From an uncultured Paracoccaceae bacterium (GTDB lineage Bacteria; Pseudomonadota; Alphaproteobacteria; Rhodobacterales; Rhodobacteraceae), in contig CANMIX010000005.1 of the NCBI GenBank assembly GCA_947497985.1, positions 186,001-250,000 on the forward strand: a stretch of DNA of 64,000 nt, given 5' to 3'. Of the stretch, positions 52,928 through 61,880 are shown piece after piece (position 1 is the first letter of the stretch; each line of letters starts with the position of its first letter). The translations under genes were made by a program, and so were the position numbers. The notes beneath the pieces are model-generated. The model searched no databases and was not told where the DNA came from. It saw only the letters and a program-made list of their open reading frames with translations.

Positions 52928-53533
52928 TTAGCACGTCACGCGCGCAGCCATTGCGTGAACCGAGCCCTGACTTGCACGAAAGACGGTGTTTCCTTCGCGC
53001 ACACAGCCGATCTGCTGAATGCTCGCGCTCATCAAATTTTCATAGGGTTCGCGTGTGTAGAAGAGCACCTTAAAGACCTCTTTGACCCGCAGGCGTTTCA
53101 TAATCAGAAATGTGCTCTCATCCACGGTCACAAGACGGGCAAATGCGTGCCCATGCACTGTGTCCAATCTCGCCGCATAGGGCGGGTTCCAGCTACCGCT
53201 GCGGTGACGATAGGCTGTGTCTAAAGTGGGAAAGTTTCTTGCGGGTTGTCCGGTTGATGCAAAACTGGGGGAATGGATCACCGCATGTGGTAAGCCGTTT
53301 GGCAATTGATACCATCCCGGTGCACGCGCCGCAAAACGATGCGATGTCGGTGCGGCGGCAGGCGTTGCAGCGGCGATCACATTTGAAGACCTGACCGATG
53401 CCGGAGTTGACCGCGGGCTGCCGTATGTTACCGGTGACGGGGCCGCGTGGAAGGCCGCATTACCGGTGTTTTGTGTGGTTGTGTTGCAGGCGGCGAGGCC
53501 CAGCAAAACCAAGGCTGGTAGAAGTTTTTTCAT
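52928..53533 (-). CDS. Putative lipoprotein, small secreted protein
   Basis: A 201-residue protein from ATG 53533 (MKKLLPALVLLGLAAC), with a lipobox LAAC and Thr/Asn-rich residues after the cysteine. The rest is proline/serine-rich at first, then a more ordered C-terminal half (YRHRSGSWNPPYAARLDTVHGHAFARLVTV) with two cysteines near the end (GCVREGN, VTC). No domain is recognised. A function in the envelope is all that can be inferred. Confidence 0.7.
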   Translation of the reverse strand: MKKLLPALVLLGLAACNTTTQNTGNAAFHAAPSPVTYGSPRSTPASVRSSNVIAAATPAAAPTSHRFAARAPGWYQLPNGLPHAVIHSPSFASTGQPARNFPTLDTAYRHRSGSWNPPYAARLDTVHGHAFARLVTVDESTFLIMKRLRVKEVFKVLFYTREPYENLMSASIQQIGCVREGNTVFRASQGSVHAMAARVTC

Positions 53534-53854
53534 AAAATACCTCATTCAAATAGGTCACTGTTCTCGTCAGATGAAACTCAAAACCCACGTTGTCGACGGG
53601 TAGAGTTTGGAGTGAAAAATTCTGGTGCAGGTTTTGCAATTTGATTGGGCAACAATGTGGTCGCCTGCCAGCAGAAAAATGTTGAATTGAAATTGAAATT
53701 TCAGTGCCCTGCGGTTCGCGGAAAGCCGGGGGGCGACACAGCTGCAAACGCTCGGCGTTCCTTTGCCGATGGTGTTGGAATTTCGACGCTGCGCCTTGGC
53801 GAAGGCGGCAGTGATGCCTAGCTCCTTGCCATGTAGGTAACAGGCAGAGTTCTT
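53534..53854. other. Intergenic region between divergent lipoprotein and beta-lactamase genes
   Basis: No gene is seen in this 320-base stretch. TTGGCG and TAGCTC with 17-base spacing just before the beta-lactamase gene could be a weak promoter. Nothing else is convincing. Confidence 0.4.
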
Positions 53855-54733
53855 ATGAAATTGATAGGTTTGAACACATTGCGGCAGGTGGTTCTGGGGG
53901 CGGCGGTGACGCTTGCATCAACAGGTATCGCAAGCGCAGGGGACACAGCGGCAGTTGCAACTGCGTTAGAGGGTAAGCACGATGCGCGCATTGGGTTTGT
54001 GCTGCGGGACATGACGTCCGATTGGCAGATCAGCCATCGCGGCGATGAACGGTTTCCGATGTCCAGCACCTTTAAGCCACTGTTATGTGCCGCAGTCCTT
54101 GCCCGTCGTGATGCTGGCGACGAGGACATGGAACGCCACCTGATGTATCAATCCGCCGATCTGGTCAGCTATTCACCGGTTACTGAGCTGCATGTGGACA
54201 CAGGCATGACCCTGGATGCGCTGTGTGAGGCGACGATCACCCTCAGCGATAACACCGCTGCCAACCTCTTGTTGGATACAATCGACGGCCCTGCAGGGCT
54301 GACCCGGTTTCTGCGCGGTATTGGCGATCCGGTGACCCGGTTGGATCGGTGGGAGACCGCATTGAATTCGGCTGAACCTGGAAATGTACAAGACACCACG
54401 ACGCCGACTGCTGTTCTGGACACGCTGCAGTCCCTTCTGTGGGGCGATGTCCTGTCACCAACATCTGCGGCGCAGCTGCGCCAGTGGATGATCGATGATC
54501 AGGTCGCGGATGATCTGATACGTGCGCATCTGCCCGAGGGATGGATCATCGGGGATAAAACCGGAGCCGGTGGGCATGGTTCCCGCGCAATCATCGCGTT
54601 TTTGGAAACCGACCAAGGGGGACGTTACCTTGCCGCGATCTATATGACGGAAAGCGAAGCAGATTTTTCGCAGCGCAATCAAATCCTGGCTGAGATTGGC
54701 AAGGCCATGATTTCACAGATCAAGGCACGTTAA
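53855..54733 (+). CDS. Class A beta-lactamase
   Basis: A 292-residue serine beta-lactamase with a Sec signal peptide (about residues 1-28). All active-site elements are present: Ser71-Thr-Phe-Lys74 (SxxK), Ser131-Asp-Asn133 (SDN), Glu167 in RWETALN (omega loop) and Lys235-Thr-Gly237 (KTG). The RDTTTP-like stretch QDTTTP follows the omega loop, as in carbenicillinase-type enzymes. It should hydrolyse penicillins; the range is not readable from sequence. No AmpR-type regulator or mobile element is adjacent, so it looks like a resident chromosomal gene. Confidence 0.95.
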   Translation: MKLIGLNTLRQVVLGAAVTLASTGIASAGDTAAVATALEGKHDARIGFVLRDMTSDWQISHRGDERFPMSSTFKPLLCAAVLARRDAGDEDMERHLMYQSADLVSYSPVTELHVDTGMTLDALCEATITLSDNTAANLLLDTIDGPAGLTRFLRGIGDPVTRLDRWETALNSAEPGNVQDTTTPTAVLDTLQSLLWGDVLSPTSAAQLRQWMIDDQVADDLIRAHLPEGWIIGDKTGAGGHGSRAIIAFLETDQGGRYLAAIYMTESEADFSQRNQILAEIGKAMISQIKAR

Positions 54734-54755
54734 TCACCCGAGGGCAGGCGGTTTG

Positions 54756-55688
54756 TCACCCGATCAAGGCAAGCCAGCCCAGAATGGTTATCATCGACAT
54801 GGCAGTCGCCAACAGCACGGTTGAGGCCGCGACGCGTTTGGCGCTGTCATAAATATTGGCAAAGATGAAACCATTGACCCCGGTTGCCATTGCGGCGGTC
54901 AAAACGCCAGAGCGCAGCAATTCTGTATCGACCGACAGGCTGCTGCCCAGCCCAAAGACGATCGCGGGGTGAACCACCAACGACAGGGTGCAAGCGAACA
55001 GGATCACCCGCATATCGCCTTCAGGCCGATATTGCGTCAACACGCCTCCCAACGCAAAAAGCGCGGCCGGCAGAGCAGCTGCGATCAACATCGACAGGGC
55101 TTCTTCGACTGTGTTTGGGATGGTGATGCCCGAAAGATTGACGATGAACCCAAGTGTGATGCCAAGGATCAGCGAGTTCTTGAACATCGCGCGCAACACA
55201 TGCCGACTGGTCTGAACAAAACCGGTGCCGCGGTTGCGCAGGATCTCCATTACGGTGATGCCGATGCCATAACTAAAGGGGGAGTGGAAGGCGATGATTG
55301 TATAGTTGCCGGTCAGCGCCTCGGGGCCAAAGGCACGTTCCGTGATCGGCAACCCCAGCAGCGCAGCGTTGGAAAACAGACAGCAAAATCCGATGACGGT
55401 TGCATCAGTCCAGGGACGGCCAAACAAATACCGGGCGCCAAAGATCCCGGCCAGAAAACACGTCAGCGCACCTGTGTAAAAGCTGATCAACAGCGGCACG
55501 GAAAACCCGGTCGACAGATCCAAATGGGCAATCGCGCTGAACAGCAGGCAGGGAATGGCAAAATTCTGGGCGAACTTCATCAATCCATCGATATGAACCT
55601 GTTTAAAGATCCCTGCCCATGTTGTGACATAGCCTGCCCCAACAACCAGAAAAACCGGCAAAATAACATCAATTAACGTGTTCAACAT
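54756..55688 (-). CDS. AEC family transporter
   Basis: A 310-residue integral membrane protein with about ten helices. It has the AEC-type centre with FCCLFSNAALLGLPITERAFG, in place of the usual NxxNxGxxGLP, and ends with a GLGSSLSVDTELLRSGVLTAAMATG helix pair. It is a second member of the family found at 10456-11343. The substrate is likely an organic acid or related anion. No operon partner. Confidence 0.85.
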   Translation of the reverse strand: MLNTLIDVILPVFLVVGAGYVTTWAGIFKQVHIDGLMKFAQNFAIPCLLFSAIAHLDLSTGFSVPLLISFYTGALTCFLAGIFGARYLFGRPWTDATVIGFCCLFSNAALLGLPITERAFGPEALTGNYTIIAFHSPFSYGIGITVMEILRNRGTGFVQTSRHVLRAMFKNSLILGITLGFIVNLSGITIPNTVEEALSMLIAAALPAALFALGGVLTQYRPEGDMRVILFACTLSLVVHPAIVFGLGSSLSVDTELLRSGVLTAAMATGVNGFIFANIYDSAKRVAASTVLLATAMSMITILGWLALIG

Positions 55689-55725
55689 GGGCTATTCGCA
55701 ATCCTTTGGCGGATCCGCAGGCCCG

Positions 55726-56523
55726 TTACAACGGGTAGCGGATAACCATGCCGTCGTAGGCAGGGGTAATATGATCGGCCGTCTCATCCGCCAATACAGT
55801 GTAGTCTAGATCATTGTGTAGGTTGGTCAGTACCGCGCGTCTGGGAGCCATGCGGGTGATCCACTTTAGCGCGTCATCCAAATTGAAATGGGTTGGATGC
55901 GGCGCGCGGCGCAGCGCGTCCAGAACCCAGCAATCCAAACCTTCCAGATCGGGCAATGCATCATCATAGATCTCGGACACGTCTGGCAGATACGCCAGAT
56001 TTTCTATGCGAAACCCCAGCGCATCAATGGCCCCATGTTTCACCCGGAAGGGTTTGAACGGGATTGCACCACCTGGGCCGTCGATCACAAAGTCCCCGTC
56101 GATGCTGTGCAGATCAAGAATAGGCGGATAGGACGACCCCTCAGGCTGCACAAAAGCATAGGCAAAACGCGACAACAGCGCGTTCTGTGTATCCGCATCG
56201 GCATAGACCGGGATGCGGGCCCGCATGTTGAACACGATCATGCGCAAATCATCGATACCATGCATGTGGTCCGCATGGGCATGGGTATAAACCACGCCAT
56301 CCAGCCGTCCAGTGCCCGTGTCCAGCAACTGGCTGCGCATATCGGGGGACGTGTCGATCAACACGCTGGTGGTGCCGTCCTCGGTCTCACGCTCGACCAA
56401 CATCGAACAGCGGCGGCGCGTGTTCTTGGGATTGGCCGGATCACAGTCGCCCCATTGTCCGCCGAGGCGTGGCACGCCGCCGGACGAGCCGCAACCCAAA
56501 ATGGTAAAGCGCAGCTCTGCCAT
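55726..56523 (-). CDS. MBL-fold metallo-hydrolase, PhnP-like
   Basis: A 265-residue metallo-beta-lactamase-fold protein of the PhnP/RNase Z-like group. The zinc motif is VVYTHAHADHMHGIDDLR (HxHxDH), and the N terminus LGCGSSGGVPRLGGQWGDC is typical of this subgroup. ATG 56523 overlaps the TatD stop by one base (TGATG), so the two genes are translationally coupled. The substrate is unknown, with cyclic phosphodiesterase activity in relatives. Confidence 0.88.
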   Translation of the reverse strand: MAELRFTILGCGSSGGVPRLGGQWGDCDPANPKNTRRRCSMLVERETEDGTTSVLIDTSPDMRSQLLDTGTGRLDGVVYTHAHADHMHGIDDLRMIVFNMRARIPVYADADTQNALLSRFAYAFVQPEGSSYPPILDLHSIDGDFVIDGPGGAIPFKPFRVKHGAIDALGFRIENLAYLPDVSEIYDDALPDLEGLDCWVLDALRRAPHPTHFNLDDALKWITRMAPRRAVLTNLHNDLDYTVLADETADHITPAYDGMVIRYPL

Positions 56524-57326
56524 CAACGCACCGTCTGATGCTGGGCCACTTTCCAGAAGAGGCGGTCAAAATTCTGTTCAGTCTGGGCAGCAAAATCGGC
56601 GTAGTCCATGCCAAAAACCTCGGCTCCGATACGCGCGGTTAGCGCAGTATAAGAAGGCTCGTTGCGTTTGCCACGATAGGGGGGCGGTGCCAGATAGGGG
56701 CTGTCGGTCTCCACCAGGATCCGGTCCACCGGGGCGGCTGCAAAAATATCGCGCAGCTCCTGGCTTTTGGGGAAGGCGGCGATGCCCGACATCGACAGGT
56801 AACAGCCGATTTCAAGCGTGGCCTTGGCAAGTTCCGCGGAGGAAGAGAAGCAATGCATCACGCAAGTGAAGGACCCTTTACTCATCTCATCGCTCAGGAT
56901 CCGGGCCATGTCGTCATCAGCGGCACGGGAATGGATGATCAACGGCAGGCCGGTTTCACGTGCGGCCTCGATATGGATCAGCAGGGATCGTTTCTGCGCT
57001 TCGGCGCTGTCAGAACTGTAGTGATAATCCAGCCCAGTCTCACCAATACCGACAAATTTCGGATGTTTGGCCAGCGACACCAGTTCCTCGACCGAGGTCA
57101 TCGGCTCCTCGGCGACACTCATCGGATGGGTGCCTGCTGCATAGAACACCGGCGCGTGGGCCTCGGCAATGGCGCGCACAGAGGGTTCGTTTTTCAGCTT
57201 GGTGCAGATGGTGACCATGCGGGCCACGCCGGCTTCGGCCGCGCGGGTGATAATATCGTCCAGCTGGCCTTCAAAATCGGGAAAGTCCAGGTGGCAATGG
57301 CTATCGGTGATTTGCGGTTCGCTCAT
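56523..57326 (-). CDS. tatD: TatD family metal-dependent hydrolase
   Basis: A 267-residue TIM-barrel hydrolase. The metal-binding motif is DSHCHLDFP at the N terminus, with GIGETGLDYHYSS, LIIHSRAADDD, MHCFSSS and LVETDSPYLAP further along. TatD proteins are 3'-5' exonucleases/DNases involved in DNA repair or turnover. It follows holB by 48 bases and overlaps the MBL gene by one base, forming a frequent Alphaproteobacteria operon. Confidence 0.93.
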   Translation of the reverse strand: MSEPQITDSHCHLDFPDFEGQLDDIITRAAEAGVARMVTICTKLKNEPSVRAIAEAHAPVFYAAGTHPMSVAEEPMTSVEELVSLAKHPKFVGIGETGLDYHYSSDSAEAQKRSLLIHIEAARETGLPLIIHSRAADDDMARILSDEMSKGSFTCVMHCFSSSAELAKATLEIGCYLSMSGIAAFPKSQELRDIFAAAPVDRILVETDSPYLAPPPYRGKRNEPSYTALTARIGAEVFGMDYADFAAQTEQNFDRLFWKVAQHQTVR

Positions 57327-57374
57327 GCTGGTCTTCTGCCCTTTACGCCCGTATCGCGTCCTTTGGCCGTGGCC

Positions 57375-58493
57375 TTAACGGGACGCGGTTTCCTGCATCT
57401 TGAAGACCGTATCTAGGACAAGTGCTGCGGGGTCAAGGTTCACCGACTGCCCGTGGCGTGCCCGTGACGAAGCCGTGGCCGCAAGGTCCGCCCATGCCCG
57501 CGCTTTGTGCGGATTGGGCGACAGACGCAGCAATGTTTCCCCCTCACGCGGGGCGGCTTCGGGCATTGGTGCCTGACCAGTTGCCCCGGTGCGCGCCAGT
57601 CTTGCGAGGCTCGCCTCGATCAAGGTCAACAGAAGTTCGAATTTGGCCCCGGCACCGGGCTGCGCTGCGGCTTCGGCCAGTTTCAGCGCGCGGCTGCGAT
57701 CCAGTCGTGGCAGGGAGGCGAGGATCTGTACCCATTCGCCATAGATCTCAAGCCCGCCCATGGACAGCAGCCGGATCGCATGGCCCACAGAGCCTTGCGC
57801 CAACGCGTTCAGATGGTCGGTGTTGCCCTCCAGGGGGATCCCGGCTTGGGTCAGTGCAGATTGCATATCGCTGCCATCCAACGGGCCAAGGCGTAAGGTC
57901 CGGCAGCGGGATCGAATGGTGGGCAAAAGGCGCGAGGGCTGGTGTGAAATCAGCAGCAAAGCGGTGCGTTCTGGCGGCTCTTCGAGCATTTTCAACAAGG
58001 CGTTGGCCGCGCTGGTGTTCATATCATCGGCGGCATCGACAATCACCACGCGCCGCCCGCCATCGGTGGCAGAGAGGCCAAAGAAGCGATTGAGCGCACG
58101 CACGTCGTCGACCACGATCTGGTCGCGCAGTTTTTCGCGATCGTTATAGCTGCGGGTGATGGCCGCCAGCCCCGGTTCTGCCAGCGCCTGAATGCGGTGT
58201 GACACCGGGTGGTCCGGGTCAATATCAAGGGAGGTGGGCGGTGGTGGAGCGCCGAACAGGCCACCGTCGTCGTCCGGCGTGGCCAGCAGGAACCGGGCAA
58301 TGCGCCAGGCCAATGTGGCTTTGCCGACCCCTTGCGGGCCGGTGATCAGCCAACCGTGGTGCATGCGGTCAGACGTGAAAGCCGACAGAAAGTCACGTTC
58401 AGCAGCGTCCTGACCAAACAGGCGCAGGGTTTCGCGCGGGTGGGGCGCACCGGGGGCCTGATCGGCGCGCGGGAGAGTGTCGGCGTCGCTCAT
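57375..58493 (-). CDS. holB: DNA polymerase III subunit delta prime
   Basis: A 372-residue clamp-loader subunit read from ATG 58493 (MSDADTLPRADQAPG). It has a P-loop-like GPQGVGKATLAWRIARFLL, and the SRC motif of clamp-loader subunits in TIRSRCRTLRLGPL. It loads the beta clamp together with delta and gamma/tau. The start is eight bases from the tmk stop; the N-terminal extension seen in the longer frame is unlikely to be real. Confidence 0.92.
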   Translation of the reverse strand: MSDADTLPRADQAPGAPHPRETLRLFGQDAAERDFLSAFTSDRMHHGWLITGPQGVGKATLAWRIARFLLATPDDDGGLFGAPPPPTSLDIDPDHPVSHRIQALAEPGLAAITRSYNDREKLRDQIVVDDVRALNRFFGLSATDGGRRVVIVDAADDMNTSAANALLKMLEEPPERTALLLISHQPSRLLPTIRSRCRTLRLGPLDGSDMQSALTQAGIPLEGNTDHLNALAQGSVGHAIRLLSMGGLEIYGEWVQILASLPRLDRSRALKLAEAAAQPGAGAKFELLLTLIEASLARLARTGATGQAPMPEAAPREGETLLRLSPNPHKARAWADLAATASSRARHGQSVNLDPAALVLDTVFKMQETASR

Positions 58494-58500
58494 GTCAAGA

Positions 58501-59136
58501 TTACCCCAACGCCTTGAGGGTGGCTGACAGAACTTCATCCGCCACGTCTTCGGGCGGCTGGTCGCCGTTGATCACCACAAAACGGTCAGAGAATTCTTGG
58601 GCCAGCGCGAGAAATCCCGCCCGCATTTTCTGTTGCAGCTCCAGCCCCATGTCCTCAAACCGTTCTTCGTGACCCTTGCGCCCTTTGGCACGCGACAGAC
58701 CGGTGGCCGGGTCCATATCCAAAAGGATGGTCAGATCCGGTTCGCGGCCAATCATCAGGGCGTGCAGCTGGTCAACAGTGGCCCGCAGGTCACCACGAGA
58801 CAGGCCCTGATACATACGGGTGCTGTCGGCAAATCGGTCGCAAATCACCACTTTGCCTGCGTTCACCGAGGGTGTGATCAGGCGTTCCAGATGGTCGCGA
58901 CGCGCTGCCGTGAACAACAGCAGTTCTGTTTCGGCGGACCAGCGGTCGGGATCGCCTTCCAGCACCAGGCTGCGGATCTCTTCGGCTCCGGCTGAGCCGC
59001 CGGGTTCACGGGTCAAAACGGTGTCCAATCCACGCGTTTCTAACGCTTGAGCCAGACGTTTGCATTGGGTTGATTTTCCTGACCCGTCGATACCTTCGAA
59101 GGTCAGGAAAAGGCCATTTTGATCTTTGGGGGTCAC
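58501..59136 (-). CDS. tmk: Thymidylate kinase
   Basis: A 211-residue dTMP kinase. The P-loop is FEGIDGSGKSTQ, the DR(Y/F/H) motif is ICDRFADSTRMYQG and the LID is RAKGRKGHEERFE. It phosphorylates dTMP to dTDP for DNA synthesis. Its ATG overlaps the dacC stop by four bases; holB follows after seven bases. Confidence 0.96.
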   Translation of the reverse strand: MTPKDQNGLFLTFEGIDGSGKSTQCKRLAQALETRGLDTVLTREPGGSAGAEEIRSLVLEGDPDRWSAETELLLFTAARRDHLERLITPSVNAGKVVICDRFADSTRMYQGLSRGDLRATVDQLHALMIGREPDLTILLDMDPATGLSRAKGRKGHEERFEDMGLELQQKMRAGFLALAQEFSDRFVVINGDQPPEDVADEVLSATLKALG

Positions 59137-60326
59137 TGGGTTGTCTCAGGGCCGTTCAGTAAACGTTTGATCAGAACTTCGGCCGCCGTTCTGACCCGCA
59201 CGGGAAATCCGCCCACCGGTACATCATACTCCGCCACAAGGGGAAGCCGTTTTTCTGGCAGGCCGTCCGGCTGGAACACCAATTCCGCCAACAGATCCCC
59301 TTGGGTGATCGGGGCCTGCAGCGGGCCATCATAAACCACCTCACCCTGCAATTGGTTGCGTTGCAACGCAGGCAGAAGGACGTTCAAATCATCCTGTGCC
59401 ACCAGACCAACGCTTTGTGCATTGCCCATCCAGACCTCAGCCTGGGCGACAGGAACGCCTGCTTTGGCTATGGTTTTCTGGGAGAATTGGCGAAAGGACC
59501 AATTGACGACGGCCTCGGATTCTTCGGCGCGTTCGCGGGTGCTGCCCAGACCGGTGAGGACAAAGATCACCCGTCGATCATCCTGTTTAGCGGATCCAAC
59601 CAGACCATAACCGGCCTCTTCGGTGTGACCGGTTTTGAGACCATCGGCGCCAATGTCCAGGGACAACAGCGGGTTGCGGTTGCGCACATTCGACGGCGCG
59701 CGACCGTCAAACGGGAACTCACGCTCGGCAAACATCGGGTAATACTGCGGGAAATCCTCGATCAACCGTTCGGCCAGGATCGCAAGGTCTTTGACCGACA
59801 TCCGATGACCTGCCGCAGGCCAGCCGTTGGAATTGGCAAAGGTCGAGTTCTCCATGCCCATGTCACGGGCGCGTTCGGTCATGTAACGGGCAAAACCCGC
59901 TTCGGTGCCATCGGGCGACAAGGCTTCGGCCAGAACCACGCAGGCATCATTGCCGGACAGAACGATAATGCCGCGCAACAGATCCTCGACCCGGACCCGG
60001 TCCTGCGTGTTCAGGAACATGGTCGAGCCCTTATAGCTCATGGCGTGCAGGCTGACCGGCAGGGTTTCGTTCAACGTCAGGCGACCATCGCGCAGGGCCT
60101 CAAAGGCGATGTACAAGGTCATCAGCTTGGACATCGAGGCCGGGGGAAGCGGCACGTCCGGGTTCTTGGACATCAACACGGTGTTGGTGCCTTGGTCCAC
60201 CACATAGGCTGCGCGTGCCTTGGTATCAAAGGCGGCAGCAGACAGGGCCGACAGGCTGACCATCAGGCCGGCAGCAAGCGTGGATTTAAAACTGGTCAAA
60301 ATGGAACGTTTCAACAGAGTGATCAC
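59133..60326 (-). CDS. D-alanyl-D-alanine carboxypeptidase, PBP5-type
   Basis: A 397-residue low-molecular-weight penicillin-binding protein with an N-terminal signal (LAAGLMVSLSALSAAAFDTKARAA). The catalytic motifs are SMSK (SxxK), SGN in LSGNDACVVLAEAL, and KTG in LKTGHTEEAG. The C-terminal domain is the PBP5-type beta-sheet. It trims the terminal D-alanine of peptidoglycan. GTG 60326 with AAAGGGAGA upstream is preferred over ATG 60362, which would overlap the SPOR gene by 17 bases without a ribosome-binding site. Confidence 0.93.
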   Translation of the reverse strand: MITLLKRSILTSFKSTLAAGLMVSLSALSAAAFDTKARAAYVVDQGTNTVLMSKNPDVPLPPASMSKLMTLYIAFEALRDGRLTLNETLPVSLHAMSYKGSTMFLNTQDRVRVEDLLRGIIVLSGNDACVVLAEALSPDGTEAGFARYMTERARDMGMENSTFANSNGWPAAGHRMSVKDLAILAERLIEDFPQYYPMFAEREFPFDGRAPSNVRNRNPLLSLDIGADGLKTGHTEEAGYGLVGSAKQDDRRVIFVLTGLGSTRERAEESEAVVNWSFRQFSQKTIAKAGVPVAQAEVWMGNAQSVGLVAQDDLNVLLPALQRNQLQGEVVYDGPLQAPITQGDLLAELVFQPDGLPEKRLPLVAEYDVPVGGFPVRVRTAAEVLIKRLLNGPETTQ

Positions 60327-60345
60327 GGGCGGTCTCCCTTTGATA

Positions 60346-61320
60346 TCAGTTGGTGACAGCATATGCGTCCGTGAAGCCTGTGTCGCGTACTTGTTTCAAC
60401 AACTGGGTGCGTTCTGATTTGGTCTGGGCGGGGCCGACGAGAACACGCCAGAACGGTTTTCCGTTCGAGGATTGCGCCAAGACCTGCGGGATCATGCCTG
60501 CGTTGCGCATAATGTCGGCAGTACGTTTGGCGTTGGCCTCGACACTAAAAATACCGATCTGCAGGAAGGGTTTTTCAAGTGAGGAATTGACAATCGGCTT
60601 GGGCGCGGGTCTTGGCGCGGGGGCCGCAACCGGTGTTGGGGCAGGCGGCGCACTGGCGTCAATTGCAGCGGCCGCGCCGGCAATGGGATCAAGCGAAGCG
60701 GTTTCGATCGGGGCCGGAGCCAACGCGCCCAGTGCGATATCCTCTGGTGCGCCAGACAGGTCGGTGATGGGTGCTTCTGAGACGGCTTCTTTGCGCAGGG
60801 CGGTCACGTTGACCTCAACCGGGCCACCGGCCAGCATGCCAAGGGCCTCTGCCGCGTCGGATGATACCTGCACGCGTGGGCCGGGAATTTCACGCTCGCG
60901 CCGGAACAGGGCGCCGATGACAAATTTGCCATTGGCGTTATTGCGGATGATGACACGTTCAGGATCGCGTGCGTCCGGGTGGGCCACCCAAACACCACCC
61001 AACGAGGGGCGACCGTCCCACAGGCCGGTTTCTGTCACTTGAAAGACATCGGGCGCCTCGACGTCACGTTCCACCAGTTCGGTCGAAGTGGCGGTGTTGG
61101 TCGCGCCTTCCTGATCCGGTTTGTTCTTGCCTTTGAAAAAGTCGCCAAACCGTTTCCCAAAAGTCGGCTTTTCTGCAGCCGATGGGGCTGCCCCATCTGG
61201 CGTGCCTTCTGCAAAGGGTTGACCGCTGCTTGTGGTTTCACATGCGCTCAAAGCTGTGACCAATGCCAGCGCTGCAACCATATGCGTGCCGCGAAATTTC
61301 ATAGAAGGAGACTTCTGCAT
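60346..61320 (-). CDS. SPOR-domain lipoprotein
   Basis: A 324-residue lipoprotein. The signal peptide ends in LSAC (cysteine 27), after AALALVTALSAC. The first half has charged linkers (FFKGKNKPDQEG) and a double-psi beta-barrel-like or RlpA-like segment (GVWVAHPDARDPERVIIRNNANGKFVIGALFRRER); the C-terminal 75 residues form a SPOR domain (FLQIGIFSVEANAKRTADIMRNAGMIPQV...FWRVLVGPAQTKSERTQLLKQV) that binds denuded glycan at the septum. The stop is 20 bases before the dacC start; a peptidoglycan-remodelling operon is implied. Confidence 0.88.
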   Translation of the reverse strand: MQKSPSMKFRGTHMVAALALVTALSACETTSSGQPFAEGTPDGAAPSAAEKPTFGKRFGDFFKGKNKPDQEGATNTATSTELVERDVEAPDVFQVTETGLWDGRPSLGGVWVAHPDARDPERVIIRNNANGKFVIGALFRREREIPGPRVQVSSDAAEALGMLAGGPVEVNVTALRKEAVSEAPITDLSGAPEDIALGALAPAPIETASLDPIAGAAAAIDASAPPAPTPVAAPAPRPAPKPIVNSSLEKPFLQIGIFSVEANAKRTADIMRNAGMIPQVLAQSSNGKPFWRVLVGPAQTKSERTQLLKQVRDTGFTDAYAVTN

Positions 61321-61554
61321 CCTCAGTGTCCTTGCCTGTTTTTACTGCCGCTATGATGCATTGTGCCTGTGCGCATCTTTGGCTGGCCTATTATGTTTGC
61401 GATCACCATAACCAGATGGTGTACACAAGAAAACCCTATGCCCAAGAGGTCGGCAATAATCTGACAAACTCTGGTGACAAGGTTGTGAATTTGCAGGAGA
61501 GGTAATTTCCCACTTGCATCAAATCCGAGCAACGCATAAACCCCACGCCAGACC

Positions 61555-61644
61555 GGGGAGGTGGCAGAGTGGTCGAATGCGGCGGTCTTGAAAACCGTTG
61601 AACGTGAGAGCGTTCCCAGGGTTCGAATCCCTGTCTCCCCGCCA
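61555..61644 (+). tRNA. tRNA-Ser (anticodon TGA)
   Basis: The acceptor stem GGGGAGG (61555-61561) pairs with TCTCCCC (61634-61640) with one G-U pair, followed by discriminator G and CCA (61642-61644). The anticodon stem GCGGT/ACCGT (61582-61586 and 61594-61598 region) encloses CTTGAAA, giving TGA at 61589-61591. The long variable arm and GTTCGAATC T-loop fit tRNA-Ser. It reads UCA and UCG-type codons. Confidence 0.95.
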
Positions 61645-61880
61645 CTCTACCTGCACCGGTGATTTCCCAATTTTCAAACGATGTCCCGCTGGATGTCGCT
61701 GTCATTATGTACCCGGTGGCTTTGCCATTTAAATCAGCACCGGTTGGCAAACGCCGCATGTGTTTGGCCACACGCGACATTGTTGTGCTTGCCCAAAGCG
61801 TGGCCGCGCAGGAAGCTTGTGCCACGTAGTCCACAGATTGGGGCTGCGCTACGTCTCATAACACAAGTGAAATTCCAATA

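Noticed and set aside
61436-61834. Minus-strand ORF across tRNA-Ser
   Set aside because: It translates the antisense of the tRNA, a recurring false prediction, and has no domain.
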